Counted from the stretch's first letter, positions 1-6,860 are shown. The stretch: 10,384 bases of DNA from an uncultured Rikenellaceae bacterium (GCA_947037995.1 CAMQUV010000019.1:1-10384); one strand, 5' to 3'. A program made the numbers and translations. The notes: generated from the sequence alone by a model not told the origin.

Positions 1-385
1 TTGACAAAATAATTGTTTTGCCTTTATCATACAAAATACCATTTTCAATAATAAAATTCTCACCCATGGAGATATTTGCTGGATTTAAGTTGTCACAAGC
101 ATAAAATGCATCAGTTCCAATCGAAGTCACAGAGTTTGGAATCGAGACGTGAGTCAATGATTCACAGCACAAAAATGCCCATTTACCTATAGAAGTCACC
201 GTGTTGGGGATTATGACAGACTCTGGTAGATACGCTTTGAACGTTGATAAAATAATAGTTTTGCCTTTATCATACAAAATGCCATTTTCAATAATAAAAT
301 TTTCACCTAAGGAGATATTTATCGGATTTAAGTTGTGACAACCCCAAAATATTCCTTCGCCAATCGAAGTCACAGAATTTGGTAT
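1..385 (-). repeat. Tandem 243-bp (81-codon) units: two LRRs plus a hinge segment
   Basis: Bases 385-143 (residues 156-236) hold an LRR, a 35-residue hinge and another LRR. The next unit begins at base 142 and is cut by the window edge. Hinge DNA at 1-73 matches 244-316, exactly 243 bp apart, with about six differences, most of them third-position-like. The period equals 23+23+35 residues. The array may continue beyond the left edge. Confidence 0.8.
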
Positions 386-850
386 GGTGATTGCGCTCAA
401 TGAGTTACACTTCGAAAATGCCCTCTCACCGATAGAAGTCACAGAGTTTGGTAGAACGATTTCGTTCAATAACATGCAGCCCCAAAAAGCAGCTGCATCT
501 ATCGAAGTCACCGAATTTGGAATTGAGACCTTGGTTAACGACTCACAATACCCAAATGCACTTGCTCCAATAGAAGTCACCGAGTTTGGTATAACGATTT
601 CGGTCAACGATATGCACTCCCAAAAAGCACCTGCATCAATCGAAGTGACCGTATTAGGTATCGATATTGTAGTCAAAGATTCACACTGAGAAAGTGCTTG
701 CTCACCAATAGATGTAAAGCCTTTAGGGATTACAAGATTAGTAGGTGAACCCAAATCTGTGTAATCTTCGGAGGTAAATATTTTCTCTGGTGTAGTTGCA
801 TAAATAGGCAACATAAAAGTAAAAGAAATGAGTAGCAGTAAATGTTTCAT
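1..850 (-). CDS. Secreted BspA-like leucine-rich-repeat protein, 5' part (runs off left edge)
   Basis: The first 283 codons are visible, starting at the ATG at 850-848 and staying open to the window edge. Residues 1-19 form a signal peptide (MKHLLLLISF, then a hydrophobic run ending near PIYAT), so the product is probably exported. From residue 41 it is made of 23-residue LRR_5/BspA-type repeats with the core IPNSVTSIG..AF..C.SL. Repeats start at residues 41, 64, 87, 110, 133, 156, 214 and 237. Two longer 35-residue hinge segments (from 179 and from 260) carry GENFIIENGILYDKGKTIIL. Proteins of this family in Bacteroidota, such as BspA of Tannerella, are surface or secreted adhesins, usually ending in a sorting or carbohydrate-binding region. 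That end is not visible here, so the ligand and anchoring are unknown. The start is supported by the signal peptide and by a phylum-type promoter just upstream. The gene is monocistronic as far as can be seen. Confidence 0.9.
   Translation of the reverse strand, partial: MKHLLLLISFTFMLPIYATTPEKIFTSEDYTDLGSPTNLVIPKGFTSIGEQALSQCESLTTISIPNTVTSIDAGAFWECISLTEIVIPNSVTSIGASAFGYCESLTKVSIPNSVTSIDAAAFWGCMLLNEIVLPNSVTSIGERAFSKCNSLSAITIPNSVTSIGEGIFWGCHNLNPINISLGENFIIENGILYDKGKTIILSTFKAYLPESVIIPNTVTSIGKWAFLCCESLTHVSIPNSVTSIGTDAFYACDNLNPANISMGENFIIENGILYDKGKTIILS
386..661 (-). repeat. Two tandem 138-bp units (two LRRs each) inside the LRR gene
   Basis: Residues 64-109 (bases 661-524) and 110-155 (bases 523-386) are tandem copies of a two-LRR unit. 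The first LRR of each unit reads SID.(A)AFW.C..L.EIV, and the second reads SIG..AF..C.SL. The DNA copies share long stretches, for example the CCCAAAAAGCA region on the plus strand at both sites, 138 bp apart. This indicates recent duplication of a two-repeat block rather than of single LRRs. Confidence 0.8.
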
Positions 851-875
851 AGTTTAATGTTTAAATTAATTGTAT

Positions 876-906
876 CAAAGCTACTAAAAAATCCCCACTC
901 CGCCAA
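876..906 (-). promoter_or_regulatory. Probable promoter of the LRR gene
   Basis: On the minus strand TAGCTTTG (883-876) matches the Bacteroidota -7 box TAnnTTTG exactly. Nineteen bases upstream lies TTGG (906-903), an imperfect match to the -33 TTTG. The start codon is 25 bases downstream of the -7 box, giving a leader of about 18-20 nt. Confidence 0.6.
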
Positions 907-1076
907 TTAAATTGCATAGCTTCGCCCGTCTCGGTCTATCGAAAAGCAGGTAAAAAAAAGAGGCGTGGCCCTTATCCGTACTGATAAATCTGCACGACAG
1001 GCCACTTTTAATCAACCAACCAATTGCAATCTATAAACCTCGACAACCATTCAGAATCAAGTTGATATACGGGCAC
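907..1076. other. Non-coding stretch upstream of the LRR gene, with a weak hairpin
   Basis: Together with the promoter and terminator on either side this makes about 320 bp without a gene. I see no convincing ORF. The only structure is a 6-bp inverted repeat GTGGCC (965-970) / GGCCAC (1000-1005), enclosing a smaller one, TTATC (972-976) / GATAA (983-987). On the minus strand it is followed, after five bases, by eight T residues (959-952). It could be a weak backup terminator for transcripts coming from the tRNA side, or chance. Confidence 0.35.
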
Positions 1077-1142
1077 AAAAAAGCACCTTACGTAAGCATT
1101 TATTACATAAAAAGGTGTTTAGTAATAAACTAGTAAGGTGCT
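1077..1142 (-). terminator. Extended two-tier intrinsic terminator downstream of tRNA-Thr
   Basis: Read on the minus strand, a perfect 10-bp stem AGCACCTTAC (1142-1133) / GTAAGGTGCT (1091-1082) is followed immediately by six T (1082-1077). Inside it, after a short asymmetric internal loop, is a second 8-bp stem, GTAATAAA (1122-1129, plus strand) with TTTATTAC (1099-1106), closing a 15-base loop. Stem plus T-tract is the intrinsic terminator arrangement. It sits 30 bases beyond the tRNA 3' end and would end transcripts of the tRNA and of any read-through from the suf-tmk operon. The long apical part is larger than a usual terminator. Confidence 0.75.
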
Positions 1143-1172
1143 AGGGAATTTAGGCTGATCTGCGTAAATTTG

Positions 1173-1244
<72 letters not shown>

Positions 1245-1288
1245 TTTTTTGCCTGTTTTAAGTTCCCTCTGTCGCCAAAAAGAACACG

Positions 1289-1318
1289 CAAAGGTAAGAA
1301 AATATATCTAAAAACAAT
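1289..1318 (-). promoter_or_regulatory. Probable tRNA-Thr promoter
   Basis: Minus-strand TACCTTTG (1296-1289) is an exact TAnnTTTG -7 box. ATTG (1318-1315) lies 18 bases upstream in the -33 position. The element sits between the stop of the membrane-protein gene (1330) and the tRNA, predicting a tRNA precursor leader of roughly 35-40 nt. Confidence 0.55.
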
Positions 1319-1329
1319 GCCGAAGCTAC

Positions 1330-2436
1330 TTATTCCAATATAGGACTAACATTTGGAATCTCTTGCATCGACCATTTATGTGTAATTACGCCATTTTCGA
1401 GCAACATCACGCCCCCCTGGTAATTCTGAATAATTGTCTTTAACGTCGTATTGTCCGAATTGAACGCCTCCACAGCCATCGGCACCTCGACTAAACTCCC
1501 CGAAGTCAGTAAAATAACCCTACCACCTTTGTTTAGATGACTTATTTTTAGCTTGTGTAAGTCCTCATTATCAAGGTAATCCATAGTAGGCGAAACGATT
1601 ATCATTAAAGGCAGCGGCCCCGATAATACTATATCCGAAATGTCCTTGCCACCCCCCATTATCATCGGCATCTCTGGGCGTGTACTCAGCCCATTGACCT
1701 CGCCGCCAAACTCCGTTACACCATCCAATGTCGCCACGTATTCCCACTTTGTATCGTCATACCAAGTAGTGTCGCTTAGAGCAAAATCGTGAATCTCCTC
1801 AGTTTGCCTGTTTTTGTATTGCAAGATAACTTCCTCATTATTAGTCATTTGGTCGGTTTTACCACTTAGCGCTTCTGGAATATTAACCCCGACCTTGTAT
1901 GGTGTGGAGTCAATGAGTGGTAATGTAGTTGCAAAGTAGAATGACGGAAACACCGAAATCAACGCTAGCCCCAGCATAATTAGCCAGTTAGAGCCGCGCG
2001 CAGGTGCTTGGAACTCTTTGGCGTACCGAAATATTATTACAGTTAAAGGCAGTATGCAGATGTTTTTTAGGAGCGTCTGTATATTGCTGATTTTTATCAC
2101 CTCGCCAAAGCAACCGCAGTCGCTGACAGGGTTAGCAATAGCTATCCACGTGGTTAGTGCAGTAAAAAACACCATTGTAAGCAACGAGACGAAGGCTACT
2201 TTTTTGAGATGTATTCGCGTAAGCAGCAGCAGTCCTAAGAGGATTTCTACGCCGCAAACGGCAACAGCCAAAATCATCGCGCACATTGTGCCGATACTCA
2301 CTCCAACGGCAGCGAAATAATCACCTATTTGGTTGGAAAAGCCAAAGGGGTTGATTGATTTGCTTAAACCCGAGAAGATAAACAGTATCGCAACGGCAAT
2401 AAGTGAGATGCTAAAGAGCAGATTTTTCAATTTCAT
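1330..2436 (-). CDS. DoxX/MauE-like membrane protein with C-terminal thioredoxin-fold-like domain (BT_3928-like)
   Basis: The 368-residue protein has two parts. Residues 1-172 are membrane-embedded, with about five hydrophobic segments (roughly 8-26, 43-74, 80-101, 123-138, 152-171). They include the DoxX/MauE-like FSGLSKSINPFGF motif (21-33), a GVE motif (62-64) and the cysteine pair SDCGCFGE (105-112) typical of MauE-type proteins linked to thiol redox chemistry. Residues 185-368 are soluble, without cysteine, and end in GGVMLLENGVITHKW. That ending and the alternating strand/helix pattern recall a thioredoxin-like fold without its CxxC. From memory it resembles the Bacteroides BT_3928 family, whose function is not established. 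The ATG at 2436 lies 26 bp inside the end of tmk, so the two are probably translationally coupled. A role in periplasmic redox homeostasis is inference only. Confidence 0.8.
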   Translation of the reverse strand: MKLKNLLFSISLIAVAILFIFSGLSKSINPFGFSNQIGDYFAAVGVSIGTMCAMILAVAVCGVEILLGLLLLTRIHLKKVAFVSLLTMVFFTALTTWIAIANPVSDCGCFGEVIKISNIQTLLKNICILPLTVIIFRYAKEFQAPARGSNWLIMLGLALISVFPSFYFATTLPLIDSTPYKVGVNIPEALSGKTDQMTNNEEVILQYKNRQTEEIHDFALSDTTWYDDTKWEYVATLDGVTEFGGEVNGLSTRPEMPMIMGGGKDISDIVLSGPLPLMIIVSPTMDYLDNEDLHKLKISHLNKGGRVILLTSGSLVEVPMAVEAFNSDNTTLKTIIQNYQGGVMLLENGVITHKWSMQEIPNVSPILE

Positions 2437-3085
2437 TTTTTATTCTGTTAAAGATTTCATCGGCAGTAGCCATTGTGCCACTTTCGTTTGAGCAGGGAAC
2501 AATTTTGTAGCGGTCGTCCGTACCCTCGCAACTCATATAGACGGCGCGTACCAATTCTTGGAATGATAACGACGCCTCGTGAATGTCTTTTTTACCCATA
2601 AGGTAGTCACGGTCGTCGCCCTCGCGCTCCTCGGTGAGTTTTTGAGTGGTAAACGAAAAGGGTACGTCCAAAAACAAGGTTAAATCGGGCTCTGGTATGT
2701 CATTTTGACCATACTCTAAGTCCAAAATCCACTGTTTCAACTCCTCTTTTTTGTCGCTTTTTGCACATTGATATGCAATGTTCGAGTAGACATATCTATC
2801 TACTATGACTGCCTTACCCTCTGCCAACCAACCGTTTATGAGTGGTTTGGCCTGTTGGCGGTCAAGAGCGTAGAGTAGGGCGACTATCTTCGGGTGTACC
2901 GACTCGTTGGTGCCGTAGTCGCCACGCAAAAATTCGGCTACCATCTCACCGTAAACAGGTGAATCGAAGCGAGGAAAGTGTAAATACTCACTCTCAATGC
3001 CCTTTTGGGCGAAAAATTCCTTTATCATTTTGACTTGGGTTGACTTGCCGGCGCCGTCCAGCCCCTCTATTACTATGAAACTCAT
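2411..3085 (-). CDS. tmk: Thymidylate kinase (dTMP kinase)
   Basis: This enzyme phosphorylates dTMP to dTDP with ATP in the cytoplasm, an essential step of dTTP synthesis. The 224-residue product begins with the nucleotide-binding P-loop GLDGAGKST (residues 8-16). It then shows the family FPRFDSPVY segment (38-45), the DRYVYSNIAYQ motif (96-106) that contains the DR(Y/F) signature, a PDLTLFLDV strand (133-141) and an Arg/Asp-rich LID region, EEREGDDRDY (152-161). Length is normal for the family, slightly long at the LID. The ATG at 3085 places the P-loop at the usual distance from the N terminus. It follows sufS by 55 bp, with no clear terminator or perfect promoter between them (a TAAATTTA in the gap is only a near match to a -7 box). 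It therefore probably belongs to the suf transcript, and it overlaps the following membrane-protein gene by 26 bp. Confidence 0.95.
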   Translation of the reverse strand: MSFIVIEGLDGAGKSTQVKMIKEFFAQKGIESEYLHFPRFDSPVYGEMVAEFLRGDYGTNESVHPKIVALLYALDRQQAKPLINGWLAEGKAVIVDRYVYSNIAYQCAKSDKKEELKQWILDLEYGQNDIPEPDLTLFLDVPFSFTTQKLTEEREGDDRDYLMGKKDIHEASLSFQELVRAVYMSCEGTDDRYKIVPCSNESGTMATADEIFNRIKNEIEKSAL

Positions 3086-3140
3086 ATCTATCTGTGTTTA
3101 AATTTATTTGTAATTATTGTTATTATTTGTCTGTGAAATA

Positions 3141-4364
3141 TTAGTGTGCGCGTAGCATTCTAACCGCCCTTTGTATAGCTGCAATAGCCGTGTCGACGTC
3201 CTGCGCGGTGTTGTACGGGGCAAACGAAGCTCGGCACATTGCCTTGAGTTCGAAATGTGTCATAACGGGCTCGGCGCAATGTGTGCCGCTGCGCATCGCA
3301 ACTCCCAGTTTATCAGTTATTTGCGCTATGTCCATCGGGTGTGTTCCGTCAATCGTAAAGCTAACTATTGATGCCTTATTCGGCGCTGTCCCGTATATTT
3401 TTGCACCTTCGATTTCCAGCAATCTCGTAGCGAAATCCTGTGCCAGCGTGTTGGCGTAATGCTCCATTTCGCTAAAATTATATCGTTTGATAAAGTCAAG
3501 AGCTTCTCCAAAAGTTATGGCTCCAATAAAGTTTGTGGTACCAGCTTCGAATTTCAGCGGCACCTCTGCCCAGGTCGAACCATTTTCGAGGCTAACATTT
3601 TTTATCATATCGCCGCCGCCCAGGAAAGGGGGCATTGATTCGAGCCATTTTGTCTTAGCGTACAGCACTCCAACGCCTGTTGGGCCGTATAGTTTGTGTG
3701 CCGAAAAGCTGTAAAAATCTGCATCTAACTCCTCTACGTTCACCATCTGGTGCACTATCCCTTGACACCCATCTACCGCAACGGGCACCCCTTTGGAGTG
3801 TGCTAGCTCAATTATTTGCTTGATAGGATTGATAGTCCCTAATACATTAGAAATGTGTGTAATAGCAAGTATTTTGGTGTGTTGGTCTATCATTTCGGGG
3901 AGCTTTTCGAGCTGGAGTGTTCCATCTTCGTTAAAATCTAAAACTCTGATTTCCATACCTTTACGTTTGGCTACCATTTGCCACGGCACTATGTTTGCGT
4001 GGTGCTCCATTCGTGTTAGGATTATGTTGTCGCCCTTGTTGAACATAAGTTCGCCAAAGCTGTGGGCTATAATATTGATAGAAGCCGTTGCTCCGCTAGT
4101 AAACACGATATTTTGGCGTTGAGTGCCAATAAATTCGGCCACTTTGGTGCGTGCGTTTTCGTAGGCGTTGGTCGACTCGTTGGCCAAGAAATGGATTCCC
4201 CGATGTATGTTACTATTAATAGTGCGGTATAGTTCGGCCTCTTTGTCTATAACGATATTCGGTTTTTGTGACGTAGCGGCGCTATCGAGATAGACAAGCT
4301 GTTTTGAATAGACAGTTTGCTCGAGGATAGGAAATTCGCTGCGAAAATTACTGGGGTTGAACAT
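3141..4364 (-). CDS. sufS: SufS-type cysteine desulfurase (PLP-dependent)
   Basis: SufS removes sulfur from L-cysteine, giving alanine and an enzyme persulfide that feeds the SufBCD scaffold. The 407-residue length is normal for the family. Visible residues include LDSAATSQKP (26-35), NIHRGIH (52-58), the PLP-contacting ITH (168-170), VDGCQG (197-202), and the PLP Schiff-base lysine K224 in SFSAHKLYGPTG. The catalytic cysteine is C363 in RSGTHCAEPVM. The layout matches group II (SufS/CsdB) enzymes rather than IscS, which carry a short catalytic loop and usually need a SufE or SufU partner; neither is in this window. C200 stands where many relatives have alanine (VDGAQ), a small variation near the cofactor. 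The start at 4364 is 14 bp after the sufD stop, showing co-transcription and probable coupled translation. Confidence 0.95.
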   Translation of the reverse strand: MFNPSNFRSEFPILEQTVYSKQLVYLDSAATSQKPNIVIDKEAELYRTINSNIHRGIHFLANESTNAYENARTKVAEFIGTQRQNIVFTSGATASINIIAHSFGELMFNKGDNIILTRMEHHANIVPWQMVAKRKGMEIRVLDFNEDGTLQLEKLPEMIDQHTKILAITHISNVLGTINPIKQIIELAHSKGVPVAVDGCQGIVHQMVNVEELDADFYSFSAHKLYGPTGVGVLYAKTKWLESMPPFLGGGDMIKNVSLENGSTWAEVPLKFEAGTTNFIGAITFGEALDFIKRYNFSEMEHYANTLAQDFATRLLEIEGAKIYGTAPNKASIVSFTIDGTHPMDIAQITDKLGVAMRSGTHCAEPVMTHFELKAMCRASFAPYNTAQDVDTAIAAIQRAVRMLRAH

Positions 4365-4378
4365 TGTAAATGGTTGAT

Positions 4379-5110
4379 TTAGAGTGTTTTTAGTTTAGCC
4401 GAGATGAGCTCTAGTAGTTCATCTTTACTGGGGTGATTCATTACGCATTCGTCAATAAATGCTTCGAGCATCAGTTTTTTGGCGTCAAGTTCGGGTATGC
4501 CTCTTTGGCGCAAATAGTATATGGCATCGGGGTCGTTCTTACCCACCGTCGCGCCGTGGTTGCACTTAACGTCGTCGGCATAAATTTCTAACCAAGGGTT
4601 CGAGATTACTCTTGCCGAGGGGTTTAGTAGTATGTTATGATTTTGTTGGAGCGCCTGCGTGTGTTGTGCATCTTTTTCGATAAAAATATGCCCCAGAAAC
4701 TCACTGACTCCACCAACAAGCCCTTTGTATGTTTGGCTCGAAGTACAGTTGGGATTCAGGTGGTTCATCTTGATATTGTTGGTTGATTTCTCGCCGTCGG
4801 CAGTAATATAAAGCCCTGTGGCATTGGCACTTGCACCAGTCCCAATAAGATTGAAAGTCTGTGTGCGGTGGAGTAGTTTGTTGTCAATGTCGAGCGTGTT
4901 GACGTTGAGCGTTGCGCCCTGCTCTAGGTTGTATGTGATGTTTATTTTAGTACTGTCTTTTGCATTTTCTTTTGCATTTTCTTTCGTAGTAGTTATTTGT
5001 TGCAAGTCGAGTTGCGCTCCTGCTCGTATGTTGTAGACAATATCTATATCGCCCGCCACCTGTATGTGGTCGGAGATATGTTGTTGCGTTGTAATATCGT
5101 ATGTTTTCAT
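4379..5110 (-). CDS. sufD: SufD, short form with only the beta-helix core and C-terminal helices
   Basis: SufD is the SufB paralogue that completes the SufB-SufC2-SufD scaffold and is needed for iron entry. The C-terminal half is unmistakable: NPNCTSSQTYKGL (119-131), DAQHT (147-151), LEIYADDVKCNHGATVG (174-190), then YYLRQRGIPELDAKKLMLEAF (198-218). C183 and H185 correspond to the conserved cysteine/histidine pair (H360 in E. coli SufD is functionally important). The protein is only 243 residues, whereas Bacteroides and E. coli SufD are about 420-450. By recall of those sequences the missing part is the N-terminal helical domain, roughly 170 residues, and some cysteine-rich C-terminal tail is also absent. 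The reading frame opens with ATG at 5110, 16 bp after the AKR stop, with no in-frame extension or obvious frameshifted remnant. A charged low-complexity KENAKENAKDS lies at 43-53. Identity is secure; completeness of function is uncertain. Confidence 0.9.
   Translation of the reverse strand: MKTYDITTQQHISDHIQVAGDIDIVYNIRAGAQLDLQQITTTKENAKENAKDSTKINITYNLEQGATLNVNTLDIDNKLLHRTQTFNLIGTGASANATGLYITADGEKSTNNIKMNHLNPNCTSSQTYKGLVGGVSEFLGHIFIEKDAQHTQALQQNHNILLNPSARVISNPWLEIYADDVKCNHGATVGKNDPDAIYYLRQRGIPELDAKKLMLEAFIDECVMNHPSKDELLELISAKLKTL
4957..4980. repeat. Two tandem 12-bp units inside sufD
   Basis: CTTTTGCATTTT occurs at 4957-4968 and again at 4969-4980, with a partial third copy after it. On the coding strand it gives the repeated residues KENA-KENA in a loop of the beta-helix. 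The unit length is a multiple of three, so copy-number change would keep the frame. Confidence 0.85.
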
Positions 5111-5126
5111 TTATGTGTGTTTTGGT

Positions 5127-6026
5127 CTATTGTGTGCTTTGTATATTTTGAATTAGCTGTTTAGTAGAGCTAGCTCCGACTATAACGCTGCTTATGTTTG
5201 GTTGTTCGAGTTGCCATTTGAGTGCATATTGCGAGAGTGTGAATCCTCGTTTTTCCGCTTCGAGTTTAAGTTTTTGTACTTGCGGCAGGTTTTGGCGCAC
5301 CTCTTCGGGTTTGAGGAAGTTGCTTTTGGCAGCTCTGGAATCGGCGGGGATATCTCCTCCGGCGTATCGGTCTGTAAGTTGCCCTGCGGCAAGCGGTGAG
5401 AAGCTGACGCATCCTAGTTCGAGTTGTTTGTGCAGCTCGAAAAGTTGCTCTTCGGGTTCTCGGTGTAATAGCGAGTATTTTAGTTGGTGCACTACCACTG
5501 GTACATTCTGCTCGCGTAGCATTGCGGCAGCTTGTTTGAGCAGTTGCGGCGGATATTTTGAGAGCCCGATATATAGTGCTCGCCCCGATTTAACAAGATA
5601 AGCGAGTGCGTTAACAGTCTCTGCAATAGGAGTTTCGGGGTCGGGTCGGTGGTGATAGAATATGTCGAAATAGTCAACTCCTACACGTTTGAGTGATTCG
5701 TCGCAAGATGCTATAATATGTTTGCGTGAGCCTCCGTCGCCATAGGGTCCGTCCCACATAAAGTGCCCTGCTTTGGACGATATTAGCAGTTTGTTGCGAT
5801 GGTTTTGGAGCTCATTTTTGAGTATTTTACCAAAGGTGATTTCCGCGCTTCCCGCTGGAGTTCCGTAGTTATTAGCAAGGTCAAAATATGTAATTCCGTT
5901 ATCGAATGCCGTAGTGACAATATCGCGTGCTGTGTCATAGCAGTCATTTGCGCCAAAATTATGCCACAATCCCAGCGATATTTCGGGCACCAAAAGCCCA
6001 CTATTTCCTAGTCTACGGTATTTCAT
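5127..6026 (-). CDS. Aldo/keto reductase, YghZ-like, with short C terminus
   Basis: This is an NADPH-dependent oxidoreductase of the aldo/keto reductase superfamily, folded as a TIM barrel. The catalytic tetrad is visible: D49 and Y54 in FDLANNYGTPAGSAE, K85 in SSKAG, and H126 in FYHHRPD. The cofactor-end sequences VSFSPLAAGQLT (207-218) and VIVGASSTKQL (281-291) are also present. Several blocks (SLGLWHNFG, DLANNYG, GPYGDGGSRK) match E. coli YghZ, which reduces L-glyceraldehyde 3-phosphate and methylglyoxal. The physiological substrate here is unknown. At 299 residues it ends just after the final GASS..QL helix, about 35-40 residues before YghZ-type proteins end, so the C-terminal loop and helix that help form the substrate pocket are missing or rebuilt. 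The gene lies between sufC (31 bp) and sufD (16 bp), a place where no AKR is expected. It must be co-transcribed with the Fe-S assembly genes. Confidence 0.9.
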   Translation of the reverse strand: MKYRRLGNSGLLVPEISLGLWHNFGANDCYDTARDIVTTAFDNGITYFDLANNYGTPAGSAEITFGKILKNELQNHRNKLLISSKAGHFMWDGPYGDGGSRKHIIASCDESLKRVGVDYFDIFYHHRPDPETPIAETVNALAYLVKSGRALYIGLSKYPPQLLKQAAAMLREQNVPVVVHQLKYSLLHREPEEQLFELHKQLELGCVSFSPLAAGQLTDRYAGGDIPADSRAAKSNFLKPEEVRQNLPQVQKLKLEAEKRGFTLSQYALKWQLEQPNISSVIVGASSTKQLIQNIQSTQ

Positions 6027-6057
6027 ATTACAGAATCATTAAAATATTTCGAATTTT

Positions 6058-6801
6058 TTACTTATTGATAATCCAGTCGTACCCTTTTTCTTCGATTTCC
6101 AGCGCAAGCTCTTTTGTGCCGCTATGTATGATTTTGCCATCATATAGTACGTGCACAAAATCGGGAATAATATAGTCGAGCAGCCTTTGGTAGTGCGTGA
6201 TAACGATGGTTGCGTTATCAGGTCGTCTAAGTTTTTGCACTCCTGTTGCCACAATTCTCAGCGCATCGACATCGAGTCCGCTATCAGTTTCGTCAAGCAC
6301 GGCTAGTTTCGGTTGGAGCATCGCCATTTGGAAAATTTCGTTACGTTTTTTCTCGCCACCGGAGAATCCTTCGTTCACGGCTCTGCCCATAAGTTTGTCA
6401 CCTAGCTCAACGATTTCGGCTTTTTCGCGCATCATTTTAAGAAATTCGCCAGCTTTGATTGGTTCTAGTCCTTGTGTTTTTCGTTGTGAGTTCACGGCCA
6501 TTCTCAGGAAGTTCGCCATTGAAACCCCAGGGATTTCGACGGGGTATTGAAACCCTAGAAAGAGTCCCATTGCGGCTCTTTTTTCTATGGATTGTTCGAG
6601 TAGGTTTTGCCCTTCGAATTCGACCGAGCCTTCGGTCACGATAAATTTTTCGTTCCCCGCAAGCACTGACGAGAGCGTAGATTTGCCCGAGCCATTAGGC
6701 CCCATAATGGCGTGGACTTCTCCTGCGTTCACAGTTAGGTTAATCCCTTTTAGTATCTCTTTTTCTTCGACGCGTGCGTGAAGATTATTTATTTTAAGCA
6801 T
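6058..6801 (-). CDS. sufC: SufC, Fe-S cluster assembly ATPase
   Basis: SufC is the soluble ABC-type ATPase that binds SufB and SufD and drives the conformational change exposing the cluster-assembly site. The 247-residue protein has all nucleotide-binding elements: Walker A GPNGSGKST (34-42), Q-loop FQYP with Q85, ABC signature FSGGEKKR (146-153), Walker B LAVLDETDSGLD (166-177) with catalytic E171, and the switch histidine H203 in VITHYQRLL. The SufC-typical GFQYPVEIPGV and SGGEKKRNEI segments separate it from transport ATPases, and no membrane partner is nearby. Length and start are normal. It follows sufB by 59 bp, the widest gap in the operon's suf part, in an A/T-rich spacer where I see no terminator or TAnnTTTG box. 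Confidence 0.96.
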   Translation of the reverse strand: MLKINNLHARVEEKEILKGINLTVNAGEVHAIMGPNGSGKSTLSSVLAGNEKFIVTEGSVEFEGQNLLEQSIEKRAAMGLFLGFQYPVEIPGVSMANFLRMAVNSQRKTQGLEPIKAGEFLKMMREKAEIVELGDKLMGRAVNEGFSGGEKKRNEIFQMAMLQPKLAVLDETDSGLDVDALRIVATGVQKLRRPDNATIVITHYQRLLDYIIPDFVHVLYDGKIIHSGTKELALEIEEKGYDWIINK

Positions 6802-6860
6802 TATTATATATGTAGTTTATTTTATTTTTTGATAGATTTTAATATTGTATGCTCAGGCTG

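Noticed and set aside
384..689. Plus-strand open frame with a repeated IEVTEFG motif that looks like a novel repeat protein
   Set aside because: It is the antisense of the LRR repeats (IPNSVTSI on the minus strand). The minus-strand frame has a signal peptide, a promoter and a known repeat family.
3086..3140. Separate tmk promoter in the sufS-tmk gap
   Set aside because: The only candidate, TAAATTTA, misses the final G of the -7 box and has no good TTTG at the right distance, so read-through from suf is more likely.
5194..5601. Plus-strand frames across the aldo/keto reductase and other suf genes
   Set aside because: They are shadows of strongly conserved minus-strand genes and show no recognisable domain or promoter.
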